Assembly (NCBI RefSeq): GCF_024347135.1
Contig: NZ_AP024907.1
Coordinates: 921,001-985,000 of the forward strand
DNA: 64,000 nt
Direction: 5' to 3'
From: Vibrio spartinae
Lineage (GTDB): Bacteria > Pseudomonadota > Gammaproteobacteria > Enterobacterales > Vibrionaceae
A model generated the notes under the pieces. It searched no databases and had not been told where the DNA came from. It saw nothing but the letters and a program-made list of their open reading frames with translations. Positions within the stretch are counted from its first letter, which is position 1. The number at the start of each line of letters is the position of its first letter. A program made the translations under genes and the position numbers. Positions 1 through 8,654 of the stretch are shown in pieces.

Positions 1-913
1 CCCCGGTATAGACACCGAGAATGACTAAATATTCCATCCATTCGATATGCTCTGATGTGGAGTTATAGGCTATTTGTAGCACTGGTCCTCCTGAATTTCC
101 GGCCTGACCAGTTGAGCCATTGCTGCCGGGATATGTATTCCCAATCAAAAGCAGTAAAGGTTTTCCAGTATTGTCATAACACTCGTTTTCTTTCAGTTGA
201 GGTTGATAAGCACTTTCTTCTGTGACTTGTAGCTCTCTGAATTTTGATTCAGGTTTTTGCACATCATTACGCTCTCTGAATGCCCAATGTTTTATCGGTA
301 TCTGAGAACCTTTATTTATTAGAATATCCTGGATGTCATTATTGAGACTTGAGAGTTTGTATTCATCTTTCATAGCTTTTGCCATAAATTTTCCCAATGC
401 AAGTGCGGTTGCAATATGAGGACAGTTATCCGTAACGACTTGGCAGGTAATCAGAGCGATATCATGGCTGATGTTATGGGGAGTTCGAATCGATTGAATA
501 TCTTGCAGGGATAAAATCACATTCTGCCAGTTTGGCTTGAGTCTTGTGGTAATCCCCTGTTCACGAATCGGATGACAGCTTTTCAGATAAATGCGTTTAT
601 TTGTGAGAGTTAGGTCAGATAAAGACTTTCCTGCCGTCTTTAATGTATCCCAGTTCTGTTTTCCTTGCTCAGTATCATAAGAGCCAGTGATAACATGGAG
701 TGCTGTTAAAATATCTATCTCGTACTTTGCATCAACTCCTGGATTCCCACGAAATCCGACAATTAAACCGACGCCGTTCATTTCGAATGTGACCCTGACA
801 AGACTATGTTCGATCACATTTGATTCCGGATGTGCATTGATCACCTGATCTTGCCATGGCTGAGCTTTTAAATTATTGAGTGATAGTTGGCGAATCGCGT
901 CATCTGTTAGCAT
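1..913 (-). CDS. Trypsin-like (S1) serine protease, 3' end cut by window edge
   Basis: The frame starts at ATG 913 after an AGGAA ribosome site and stays open to base 1, giving 304 residues without a stop. A chymotrypsin-fold catalytic triad is readable: His73 in LTALHVI, Asp151 in HDIALI and Ser274 in GQAGNSGGPVL. No signal peptide is visible at the N-terminus, so a cytoplasmic or unusually exported enzyme is possible. The 65-residue stretch between Asp and the GNSGGP motif is longer than a minimal trypsin core. I infer a peptidase. The substrate is unknown and no neighbour helps, because the downstream part lies outside the window. Confidence 0.75.
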   Translation of the reverse strand, partial: MLTDDAIRQLSLNNLKAQPWQDQVINAHPESNVIEHSLVRVTFEMNGVGLIVGFRGNPGVDAKYEIDILTALHVITGSYDTEQGKQNWDTLKTAGKSLSDLTLTNKRIYLKSCHPIREQGITTRLKPNWQNVILSLQDIQSIRTPHNISHDIALITCQVVTDNCPHIATALALGKFMAKAMKDEYKLSSLNNDIQDILINKGSQIPIKHWAFRERNDVQKPESKFRELQVTEESAYQPQLKENECYDNTGKPLLLLIGNTYPGSNGSTGQAGNSGGPVLQIAYNSTSEHIEWMEYLVILGVYTG

Positions 914-1114
914 GGTTTATTTCCTGGTGGAGTGATTATTCTGGAAATGATATGCCATGGATAAATATTTTCTTGTTGGTATTTATGCGTTTTTCAGGCG
1001 ATATGATGAATGCTCATCAGGTGATAGTTTGTTGTAGATCTACTCGTTGTGGCTTCAAGGCTGGAATTGAGGACTGTGAGTAAAACGGATGATCGTTTTT
1101 ATACAAGGTACCAT

Positions 1115-1141
1115 AAAAAACCTGCTCAAATGATGAGCAGG
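1115..1141 (-). terminator. Rho-independent terminator for the DJ-1/PfpI gene
   Basis: CCTGCTCA and TGAGCAGG form a perfect 8-bp stem around AATGA. On the minus strand the stem is followed by six T. It lies 66 bases after the stop of the upstream minus-strand gene. Confidence 0.8.
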
Positions 1142-1206
1142 CCGAAAAAGTATCGTTTGAATGATAGACAGTGGATTGTTTGAGCTTTATCAGCTCAGAT
1201 AAATGA

Positions 1207-1884
1207 TTAAGCGAGTTTCTTCAACAGTGCCTGAGCGACTGCTTCAGAGCTGGCCGGGTTTTGCCCGGTGATCAACAGACCATCTTCAACCACATAAGGT
1301 GCCCAGTCTGCGCCTTTTTCATACAGGCCGCCGAGTGCCTGAAACTCATCTTCGATCAGAAATGGAACCACGTCTGTCAGTTGCACGGCTGCTTCTTCGT
1401 TGTTGGTAAAACCAGTCACTTTGCGCCCTTGAATCAGAGGGGTTCCGTCGGCTGCTTTGACATGACGCAGTACGCCCGGTGCGTGACAGACAAAGCTGAC
1501 AGGTTTGTTCGCACGTTCAAAGCTTTCGATGAGCTGGATCGAATCTTGTGAATTGGTCAGATCCCACAGTGGTCCGTGCCCGCCTGGGTAGAAGACTGCA
1601 TCAAAATCTTCGTGTTTGATGCCTGCCAGCTTGACCGTATTGGCAAGGGCTGCCTGTGCGGCCGGGTCTGCTTTAAAGCGATGCGTCTGCTCGGTTTGAA
1701 AATCAGCCAGATCACTTTTCGGATCGAGCGGTGGCTGTCCACCGTCTGGTGAGGCCAGAACCACTTCAGCACCGGCATCGATAAAGCTGTAGTAGGGTGC
1801 GGCAAACTCTTCGAGCCAAAAGCCTGTTTTTTCACCGGTGTTGCCGAGTTCACTATGTGAGGTCAGAACCATTAAAATTTTCAT
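1207..1884 (-). CDS. DJ-1/PfpI family protein (type 1 glutamine amidotransferase-like, Hsp31/glyoxalase-like)
   Basis: About 225 residues of the DJ-1/PfpI superfamily. The nucleophile elbow FVCHAPGV carries the candidate catalytic Cys (about residue 133 from this start), preceded by the FYPGGHGPLWDL turn typical of the Hsp31/YDR533C-like group. Members act as glutathione-independent glyoxalases, deglycases or holding chaperones; which applies here cannot be read. I chose ATG 1884 because GGAAGAG sits at the right distance and the mature-like MKILMVLTS begins there; an ATG six codons upstream is the alternative. It lies 58 bases after an aldehyde dehydrogenase on the same strand, suggesting a shared role in aldehyde or electrophile stress. 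Confidence 0.85.
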   Translation of the reverse strand: MKILMVLTSHSELGNTGEKTGFWLEEFAAPYYSFIDAGAEVVLASPDGGQPPLDPKSDLADFQTEQTHRFKADPAAQAALANTVKLAGIKHEDFDAVFYPGGHGPLWDLTNSQDSIQLIESFERANKPVSFVCHAPGVLRHVKAADGTPLIQGRKVTGFTNNEEAAVQLTDVVPFLIEDEFQALGGLYEKGADWAPYVVEDGLLITGQNPASSEAVAQALLKKLA

Positions 1885-1942
1885 TATTCTCTTCCTTTTC
1901 AAGTCATTGTTGTTCGTGTTTGTGAATTCAATCTGAATGCGT

Positions 1943-3409
1943 TTACTGCGCTAAAAAATCTTCCAACTGTGCCAGTTTATCGGCGTAAGGTGCTCTCAGA
2001 CGCAGATTAGACGTGCCTTCCTGATTTTGGATAACAATCGGTTTGGCATGGCTGAAGCGGCGGAAACCGTGAATACCATGATACGCGCCCATTCCGGATG
2101 CGCCAACCCCGCCAAAAGGCAGATCTTCAATGGTCACGTGCGTCATGACATCATTGATGACCAATCCGCCTGAGGTGGTTTGACTGGCAAATTGTGCCTG
2201 CTGCGTCTGACTCTCGCCAAAATAGTAAGCGGCCAACGGGCGAGGATGCTGATTGACATAGTCAATGGCATCTTCTGGCTCGTGATAGGTTTTTACCGGC
2301 AGGAGCGGGCCGAAAATTTCTTCTTGCATAATCGCCATATCATCCGTTACATCAAGCACCAGATGTGGGGCAATTTTGCGGCTGGATGCATCGAAATCAA
2401 CTTCATCATCCGGGGAGAGGCTGATCACACGGGCACCTTTTTGTTGCGCATCTTCCAGTAAGTGAACCAAACGTTGATAGTGTCGATCACTGATGATCGC
2501 AGTGTAATCCGTATTCGTTTGTAGTGTCGGAAAACTCTGACGAATAAACTGCTGCGCAGCGTCAATCAGTTGTTCCTCTGCGCCTTGAGGGAGCAGGATG
2601 TAATCCGGGGACAGACAGATTTGGCCTGCGTTAAAGGTTTTAATGGTCAGGGTTCTTGCCACCGCGGTAGACACATCGGCATCCGGCGCGATGACAACCG
2701 GAGATTTACCACCGAGTTCGAGCGTGACGGGCACCAGATTTTCTGACGCAGCGCGCATAACGAGTTTGCCGACCGCGGTACTGCCGGTAAACAGCAGGTG
2801 ATCGAACGGCAGTGAACTGAATTGTTGGGCGATTTGGCTATCGCCTAGCACCACGACAAATTCCATCGGGTCAAAGTAACGTCCAACCAGCTCGGCAACC
2901 AGTTCTGATGTTCTCGGTGTCAGTTCTGACGGTTTGAGCATCACGGTGTTGCCCGCAGAGAAAATACCAGCCAGTGGGCCAAATGAAAGATTCAGCGGAA
3001 AGTTCCATGGACTGATGACACCGACGACGCCCAGTGGCTGAGGCTGAATCCGGGCTTGCAGACCTGCTTGTTCAGTGTCGATGGTTTCGGCGGCCATCCA
3101 TTGGGCAACATGTTCGGCAGCGTGCTGGAGCGCTCGTATTGAGGTCGTAATATCGGCGACCATTGACTGATAAGTGCTGCGGTGTCCGAAGTCTTCACTC
3201 ATGGCTTGTGACAGCGCGACGCGATTTTCTTTCAGTAAACGAATTGCACGCAGCAGGCGGTCCTGACGTAATTCAGCATCTGCGGGACCCGATTTCAGGT
3301 GAGCCCGTTTCATACTGCTGAGAATCGCATTCATCTCATTGAACGATGATGCATCGGAAGAATCGAGGTTCGCTGCGATGCTCTGAGCGGATGATGTTTG
3401 AACGGACAT
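1943..3409 (-). CDS. Coniferyl-aldehyde-dehydrogenase-type NAD(P)-dependent aldehyde dehydrogenase
   Basis: A 488-residue ALDH-superfamily enzyme oxidising an aldehyde to its acid with NAD(P). The general base Glu231 is in TLELGGK and the catalytic Cys265 in GQICLSPDY. The glycine loop FTGSTAVGK and the C-terminal PFGGVGASGMGAYHG are typical of class 3/coniferyl aldehyde dehydrogenases, which are shorter than betaine-type ALDHs and often carry a hydrophobic tail. It is divergent from a LysR-type regulator across a 233-base spacer and is followed by a DJ-1/PfpI gene. Substrate is not predictable; a detoxification role for aromatic or long-chain aldehydes is inferred from family and neighbours. 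Confidence 0.88.
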   Translation of the reverse strand: MSVQTSSAQSIAANLDSSDASSFNEMNAILSSMKRAHLKSGPADAELRQDRLLRAIRLLKENRVALSQAMSEDFGHRSTYQSMVADITTSIRALQHAAEHVAQWMAAETIDTEQAGLQARIQPQPLGVVGVISPWNFPLNLSFGPLAGIFSAGNTVMLKPSELTPRTSELVAELVGRYFDPMEFVVVLGDSQIAQQFSSLPFDHLLFTGSTAVGKLVMRAASENLVPVTLELGGKSPVVIAPDADVSTAVARTLTIKTFNAGQICLSPDYILLPQGAEEQLIDAAQQFIRQSFPTLQTNTDYTAIISDRHYQRLVHLLEDAQQKGARVISLSPDDEVDFDASSRKIAPHLVLDVTDDMAIMQEEIFGPLLPVKTYHEPEDAIDYVNQHPRPLAAYYFGESQTQQAQFASQTTSGGLVINDVMTHVTIEDLPFGGVGASGMGAYHGIHGFRRFSHAKPIVIQNQEGTSNLRLRAPYADKLAQLEDFLAQ

Positions 3410-3642
3410 ATAGACTCCTTAATAAAGCTGACAATGTATGTCGAAGACAGTGATTGATCACTTGGCTTTCAAAACTCAGCGTTTTTGACAATGTAACTGT
3501 TTCATTCAACGCAAATGAGTGATTCGACTGCGGTGCTTCAAGATGGGGAAATCATATATGAGAGTAGCGTAATCATGCTAACAAGGTTATTTTAGAGGGG
3601 GTATAAATATATTTATGACCTCTTTGAGGTGCGGGAGTTACC

Positions 3643-4539
3643 ATGTCACTTGCTCGTTTAAGAACCTTTGTGGAAGTTTATCGTCAGCGTTCGATCAGTG
3701 CTGCGGCAAGAAATCTCAATTTGACGCAACCGGCGGTATCGCAGCATATTGCCGGGCTTGAAGTGGCTGTCGGGAGAAAACTATTTACCCGTGAAGCCTC
3801 AGGTGTGGCACCGACGACAGCGGCCGATGAACTGGCGATGGATATCGGAGATAAGTTGGATGCCGTTGAATCGGCGCTGGCGCAGGCGAGGTCGCGTTCG
3901 ATCAATATGGAAGGCGTACTGCAAATGATTGGTCATGCCGATTTTATGGCTGAAGTCATTGCACCACGGCTCTTACCGTTGTTGCAGTCAGGCATTCGTA
4001 TCCGGATGCATGCCGGTGATGGGGATTTAGTTCATCATATGTTGGTGGAAGGGCACTGTGATTTGGGGTTTACCGCCCATCCGGTGACGGATAAACGTCT
4101 GCGCAGCGAAACGGTAATGGAAGCGCCGGTGATGGCGGTTGCCGCACCGGAAGTGGCAGCCAGAATTGCTCAGGCAGAGGATTTAACGCAGGCTTTGCTG
4201 AGTGAGTCGATGCTGACTTATAACCTTGAATTGTCGGTCATTGATCGCTGGCTGAAGAAAAATCACCTCCATTTGGGCAGCCATCCGCCGGCATTGGTCA
4301 GTCAGGATTTACGGTCTTTACGCCGTTTACTGATTGAAGGATTCGGTTGGACTGTGATGCCGGACTATTTGTGTCATGAGCACATTCAGCGCGGCGAGTT
4401 GCAACAGATCAAAGCCCCGGTAGCAGACACGCGGCTGGAGTACTATATGGCATGGGCGCCCAGTGCGTTGCGTCAGCCACGAATCGCCCATGCCCGACAA
4501 ACGCTTTTATGGGAGCTGAATCCACAGTATTCAAAGTAA
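3643..4539 (+). CDS. LysR family transcriptional regulator
   Basis: A 298-residue LysR-type protein. The N-terminal winged helix-turn-helix is clear (ARLRTFVEVYRQRSISAAA, then LTQPAVSQHIAGLE), followed by a periplasmic-binding-protein-like effector domain from about residue 90. Start follows GGGAG with 5-base spacing. It is divergent from the aldehyde dehydrogenase gene, the classical arrangement in which a LysR protein controls its neighbour from the shared spacer at 3410-3642. The effector is unknown; an aldehyde or its acid is a reasonable guess. Confidence 0.9.
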   Translation: MSLARLRTFVEVYRQRSISAAARNLNLTQPAVSQHIAGLEVAVGRKLFTREASGVAPTTAADELAMDIGDKLDAVESALAQARSRSINMEGVLQMIGHADFMAEVIAPRLLPLLQSGIRIRMHAGDGDLVHHMLVEGHCDLGFTAHPVTDKRLRSETVMEAPVMAVAAPEVAARIAQAEDLTQALLSESMLTYNLELSVIDRWLKKNHLHLGSHPPALVSQDLRSLRRLLIEGFGWTVMPDYLCHEHIQRGELQQIKAPVADTRLEYYMAWAPSALRQPRIAHARQTLLWELNPQYSK

Positions 4540-4804
4540 AACGACCGGACGACCAGAGACATACGGATTCAAAGGACAGACCACCAAGCCGATCACAAAG
4601 GATGCTCGGGCGAAGCATATTCTTTAGGCGGATGCAAATGAAGTGAAAACACATACGTCATATACTTTCTGAGTGAGACATGGGAGACTGAACACAGCTT
4701 AACGCTGAGGTAAAATAACGATGATAAACCGTTCATCTCAACACAGAATGAATGTGGTTGTGATGAACATTGAGCCCGGATCTCGAAGAACATCGGTAAG
4801 AGTG

Positions 4805-5233
4805 ATGACAGAACAGCAGCAAACAAAAAAAGCATCAGGGATGCATTTATGGGTTTATAAACTCATTGCGATCGTCAGTCTGATTTTGGCGATTATCGGT
4901 GCTGTTTTACCGGGGCTGCCCACAACCGAATTTGTTATTTTATGTGCATGGGCATCAGCGAAAGGCTCCCCCACGATTCATCATTTTTTAATGTCGAAAC
5001 CCTTTTTCCGCAACATGATTGAAAACTGGCAAAACGGTAAAGTCATTTCCAGAAAGAATAAGATTTTGTCAGCGGTATCGATGTCGGTCTGTTTACTGAT
5101 TTTACTGTTGCACAAGGTTGCTTTTGTCTGGGTCGCGGTATCGACTATCGGTATGTTGATCGGCAGTTACTACATCTGGAGACGTCCGGAAAAGCTGCCG
5201 GACTCTCCGGCGCTGAGGAAGGACGAGATCTGA
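4805..5233 (+). CDS. DUF454 (YbaN-like) inner-membrane protein
   Basis: The DUF454 signature is plain: hydrophobic segment, then LPGLPTTEFVILCAWASAKGSP, HHFLMSKPFF and a basic loop, then two more membrane helices ending in YIWRRPEK. Function of the family is not established. Start is uncertain: ATG 4805 (MTEQQQTKK) puts the first helix near residue 20 as in homologues, but an ATG at 4721 has a GAGG ribosome site and would add 28 residues of unconserved sequence. It stands alone after the LysR gene, and the sequence beyond it is decayed. Confidence 0.8.
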   Translation: MTEQQQTKKASGMHLWVYKLIAIVSLILAIIGAVLPGLPTTEFVILCAWASAKGSPTIHHFLMSKPFFRNMIENWQNGKVISRKNKILSAVSMSVCLLILLLHKVAFVWVAVSTIGMLIGSYYIWRRPEKLPDSPALRKDEI

Positions 5234-5262
5234 CCCCACAATATTGGCAGCGCTGACCAAGG

Positions 5263-5546
5263 ATGTTACATCGATTAGTTGAGCTTTTAACTGCTTTCCA
5301 TTTGTGGTTTATGGGCTGCGGTCTTACTTGGTTATTATTATCTGTTGCCGCTTTCGCTGCCATTTTTCTTCTGTACGTTGATGATGACAATTCTCGCTGT
5401 GATGATTTGGCTCAAAATTATGGACAGATTGATATCGTGGAACGAAAATTCAGCCAAGCGATGTAAGAGTTGGTCTCGGTGAAGCTTTGCTTGAACGTTA
5501 TCCGCATGAACTGTCCGGTGGACAACGACTGATTCCGGATGGTTAA
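5263..5546 (+). pseudogene. Decayed transporter remnants, including an ABC ATPase signature fragment
   Basis: Bases 5469-5546 read VGLGEALLERYPHELSGGQR-like sequence: the ABC signature LSGGQ with the flanking RYPHE typical of oligopeptide/nickel-type ATPases. It stops 4 codons later and has no Walker A upstream. Just before it (5263-5466) a 67-codon frame encodes two hydrophobic stretches with no good ribosome site; a +1 frameshift would extend the hydrophobic reading. I interpret the block as debris of an ABC transporter operon. The short LSGGQ fragment is the firm part; linking the hydrophobic stretch to it is a guess. Confidence 0.5.
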
Positions 5547-6204
5547 TTGGCCGAAAAGACTCGTTGTTCCTGTCATGAAATTGCAAATACCTCGATGATG
5601 ATTATAGCGGTGACAGATTTAAAACCTGAGTATTATGTTTCGTTGTGGGGGCTGTGGTGGTGCGGCTGTACAAAATATTCTGATGGGGGATAAATTTAAG
5701 CCGATATTGGGAATGCTGCCGAGAGTCCAGGAGCTTGGTGTTATATCTGTCGGTACTCCGAAAGAATGTTCTGTCTGACCGATAGAATGAATCCCCCAAA
5801 TCAATACTGTTTTGAGTGGCAGGGTTTGGAAGGGAAACCGATACCATAATTTTAGGAAATAGACATCATCGTGAAGTGTTTCAGGATCTGAGAAGATAAA
5901 ATAAATCCCTATCCCCCCTAATACCAGTCAGTTTATCGATGGAATTCAACTCATCAGAATATGTGAACGTATCATCTAAAGATATAAAAATAACTGTCAA
6001 CCGAGTATGAAAATATTCTGAACTGAATCATAGTCTTCCCTGTACTTTATTTATTATAAGCTGCCTCTGAATTATGAAAATCACATTTCTAATTTATATA
6101 GTTGATTAAGCTCTATTGTTAAAGTAAGATTAATTCAATCAGTTGCTGTGCAACAATGTTTATTTGTGTTGATTTTTATGTTTTGAAAATTTCTTACATC
6201 CCTA
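5547..6204. other. AT-rich intergenic stretch without a convincing gene
   Basis: No supported gene. One 47-codon frame at 5635-5778 (+) begins MFRCGGCGGAAVQ and is unusually Cys/Gly-rich at its start, but no ribosome site precedes it and I cannot assign it. Composition shifts here from normal to strongly AT-rich, marking the left boundary of the acquired region. The promoter of the following operon probably lies near 6120-6200, but I could not fix -35/-10 boxes. Confidence 0.4.
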
Positions 6205-6240
6205 GGATTTTGGAGCCTGTAATCCATGGGCGGTAGCATG
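6205..6240 (+). promoter_or_regulatory. JUMPstart/ops element (RfaH recruitment site)
   Basis: Bases 6229-6240 read GGCGGTAGCATG, matching the ops core GGCGGTAG with the GC..GC bases that form the non-template hairpin recognised by RfaH. The preceding sequence (TTTGGAGCCTGTAATCCAT) resembles the 5' half of the enterobacterial JUMPstart element. Orientation is the same as the 15 genes that follow. In E. coli this element recruits RfaH to pausing RNA polymerase and suppresses polarity in long LPS, capsule and haemolysin operons. Position about 365 bases before the first gene fits a long leader. Confidence 0.8.
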
Positions 6241-6520
6241 TTTTTTGGTGTATTACCCTATCAATAGAGATATTTTGATACAAAATACATTTCTCATTTC
6301 AGACGACTCGATGCTTCATGAATTATGATAGATAACTCATCACCACAAGTATAACTGCTTTTATTCCAGTCGATGGAATCAAGTTTATCAGAGTATTTTC
6401 TAAAAGAATTTTATAGAGAAAAATATCAGTAAAATTCTTGTGTTCCTAAATGAAAATAAATTTATAGTTCCTTCTCCAGAAATGGAAGAAGTATTATTAA
6501 TTTGACATAGATAAAATTTA

Positions 6521-6549
6521 AACAACTAAAAATATAGAGTTGTTTTTAT
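6521..6549 (+). terminator. Terminator-like hairpin in the operon leader
   Basis: AACAACT (6521-6527) pairs with AGTTGTT (6538-6544), followed by TTTATT. It lies between the ops element and the first gene, 56 bases before the start codon, where an antitermination complex recruited at ops would have to read through. Weak stem, so function is inferred. Confidence 0.4.
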
Positions 6550-6604
6550 TTGCCAATTGCATATTGATAACATATTGATACCAAATTAATGAGGAGGATT
6601 AAAT

Positions 6605-7459
6605 ATGAAAATGAACATAATAAATAAAGAAAAAATTCGCTATATTTTTAGTCGTATAAAAAGGAAAGGTGTTCTAAATACAGTTAGTGGTATAAATAGA
6701 AAATATATTAAATCAAAATCTATAGAGTATTTTTTATCTAAACGAATAAGTAATAATCTGGATATTCCTTATTTCCCTAAAATTTTACAAATAGAAACCA
6801 GAAGTGGTTGTAACTATTCCTGCTCATTTTGTCCCACAAATAAAGTCAAAATGAAACAAGGAAAAATGAAACAAGAATTATTTGATAAAATTATAGCACA
6901 GTTGAAACACTTTGATGGTTATATCAGTTTGTTTTTTAGAAATGAACCATTGATGGATAAGAGAATTATAGATTGGGCTCAAAAAATAAAAAATGAGACA
7001 AAGGCGAAAATAATTATTCAGACAAATGGTTCTCTATTAAATGAAGCAATGGCTCAGGAAATTAGTCAATATGCAGAACTAATTGTGAATGATTACACCG
7101 ATGATAAAGTTATTATTAATGAAATAGGTAAATGGGAGAATACTATTTCAGATAATTTAATATTTATAACACGAAATGACTATGAAAATCTGACAAATCG
7201 CGCTGGAAATATTGGCGGAAAAGAAAAAGTTTTTCTAAAAAACTCATGTGTTAAGCCATTTACTGAATTTACCATAACATTCAGTGGCACTGTCGTTTTG
7301 TGTTGTCAAGACTGGACAGAAGAAGCAATTATAGGAGATCTTAATCATCAAAGTATACTTGAGATATGGAATTCAAATAATTTAAATGAAATCAGAGAGC
7401 AATTAAAGAAAGGAAATAGAATTGGAATATGTGAATATTGTGATTTTGTTGGGGTATAG
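6605..7459 (+). CDS. Radical SAM/SPASM domain protein
   Basis: A 284-residue radical SAM enzyme. The 4Fe-4S motif is Cys69-x3-Cys73-x2-Cys76 in GCNYSCSFC, followed by the RNEPLMD loop and QTNGSLL strand of the barrel. The C-terminal third has the SPASM cysteine pattern (NSCVKPF, VLCCQDW, GDLN..SILEIW, GICEYCDF) that binds auxiliary clusters. SPASM enzymes modify peptides or oxidise amino-sugars (BtrN, NeoN). No precursor peptide is evident nearby, so a sugar or lipid substrate is as likely. ATG follows AGGAGG at 7 bases, the strongest ribosome site in the operon. First gene of the AT-rich cluster. Confidence 0.85.
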   Translation: MKMNIINKEKIRYIFSRIKRKGVLNTVSGINRKYIKSKSIEYFLSKRISNNLDIPYFPKILQIETRSGCNYSCSFCPTNKVKMKQGKMKQELFDKIIAQLKHFDGYISLFFRNEPLMDKRIIDWAQKIKNETKAKIIIQTNGSLLNEAMAQEISQYAELIVNDYTDDKVIINEIGKWENTISDNLIFITRNDYENLTNRAGNIGGKEKVFLKNSCVKPFTEFTITFSGTVVLCCQDWTEEAIIGDLNHQSILEIWNSNNLNEIREQLKKGNRIGICEYCDFVGV

Positions 7460-8599
7460 ATGATGAAAATATTTGATATAATACAAAGTCAGATATCCAA
7501 ATGTTATACAAGAGGTAATGACTGGAATATTTCTAATAGTAAAGATACATATTTTTACTTCAATAATGAAAATTATTACGAAGTTGAGTTGGATGAGTAC
7601 ATTCAATTGTCTTATATAAAAGATGTAGATAGTGTCATATTATTGCCGACACTATGGGAACGATGTGATAAATATGAAATATTGGAAGCAATTCAACGAG
7701 GGATTGAACAATGTCTAAAATTTAATTCTATATTAATGGTCAGTATTCAATCTGGAAGTAATTATAGATTAGACATTATTGATAGTGTTCAAAAACTATT
7801 AAGTGAAAACAAAATTTACAATAAATTAATATTATTTCTTACTGATGTCAGGAGTAAAGCATATTCAATTAATCAAACTGTACTTTTAGCAAGAAAAATA
7901 AATTGCTCAGCAGTTGGATGGATGGATGATGATGTAATTCTATCTGATGATGCATTTCTACATCTATATGAGGATCTTTGTCATAGAAATTTTATAGGAA
8001 GCTCTGGTGCATTGAAATTCCCAACGCCTAAAAAATATCCAACGTCAAAATTTTTAAATTTTGCTAAGAATAAAATGTCTACAAAGAAAACAAAATATCC
8101 GCATGGCTGCTGTATGATGGTTGGCCTCTCATCAATAAAAAATTTGATTCCTGCTAGATATATCTGTGATGATGGGTTTTTCTTTTTTGAATTATTGGAT
8201 ATGAGATTAGACAATCCCCAAAATAATATGAAGATAGTGGAACAATCTACATGCCAACATTATGTTGGGGGAAATATAAAAGATACATATTTTCGTATAC
8301 GTAGATCAATTATTAGTACTCTTATCTATTGTGCTGATTATTCATCAGATAAGTCTTTATATTATTTGAAGGAAATTCAGTTTAAGGGACTATTTCCTAA
8401 TATGCTCATCAAGAGTTCTGTTAAAGATAAGATTATAAAAAGTATACTTAAATTTATATTTTTAATATGGCACATAATTATATTAATTGAACTGTTTTTC
8501 AGAAGAGTTTCGGGAAATCCATTAAGAGAGATCGCATGGTCTGCATACTCGTGGGAAAAAACAGAAAGTTTGAAAAAAAAGAGTTCTTTATTTGATTGA
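7460..8599 (+). CDS. GT-A-type glycosyltransferase (GT2-like)
   Basis: A 379-residue protein whose ATG directly abuts the stop of the radical SAM gene, implying translational coupling. The middle contains a nucleotide-sugar binding strand ending in GWMDDDVIL, the D-x-D type metal site of GT-A enzymes, then an acceptor region (PHGCCMMVGL, CDDGFFFFELLD) resembling the ED/DD catalytic segment of GT2 proteins. The C-terminus has one hydrophobic helix (about residues 320-350), suggesting membrane attachment. The first 100 residues are not recognisable. Donor and acceptor are unknown. Confidence 0.65.
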   Translation: MMKIFDIIQSQISKCYTRGNDWNISNSKDTYFYFNNENYYEVELDEYIQLSYIKDVDSVILLPTLWERCDKYEILEAIQRGIEQCLKFNSILMVSIQSGSNYRLDIIDSVQKLLSENKIYNKLILFLTDVRSKAYSINQTVLLARKINCSAVGWMDDDVILSDDAFLHLYEDLCHRNFIGSSGALKFPTPKKYPTSKFLNFAKNKMSTKKTKYPHGCCMMVGLSSIKNLIPARYICDDGFFFFELLDMRLDNPQNNMKIVEQSTCQHYVGGNIKDTYFRIRRSIISTLIYCADYSSDKSLYYLKEIQFKGLFPNMLIKSSVKDKIIKSILKFIFLIWHIIILIELFFRRVSGNPLREIAWSAYSWEKTESLKKKSSLFD

Positions 8600-8654
8600 T
8601 AAATAATTTTATTAAACCAGTTCACTAAATTAACAACGTAAAAAAGAGTTTGCT

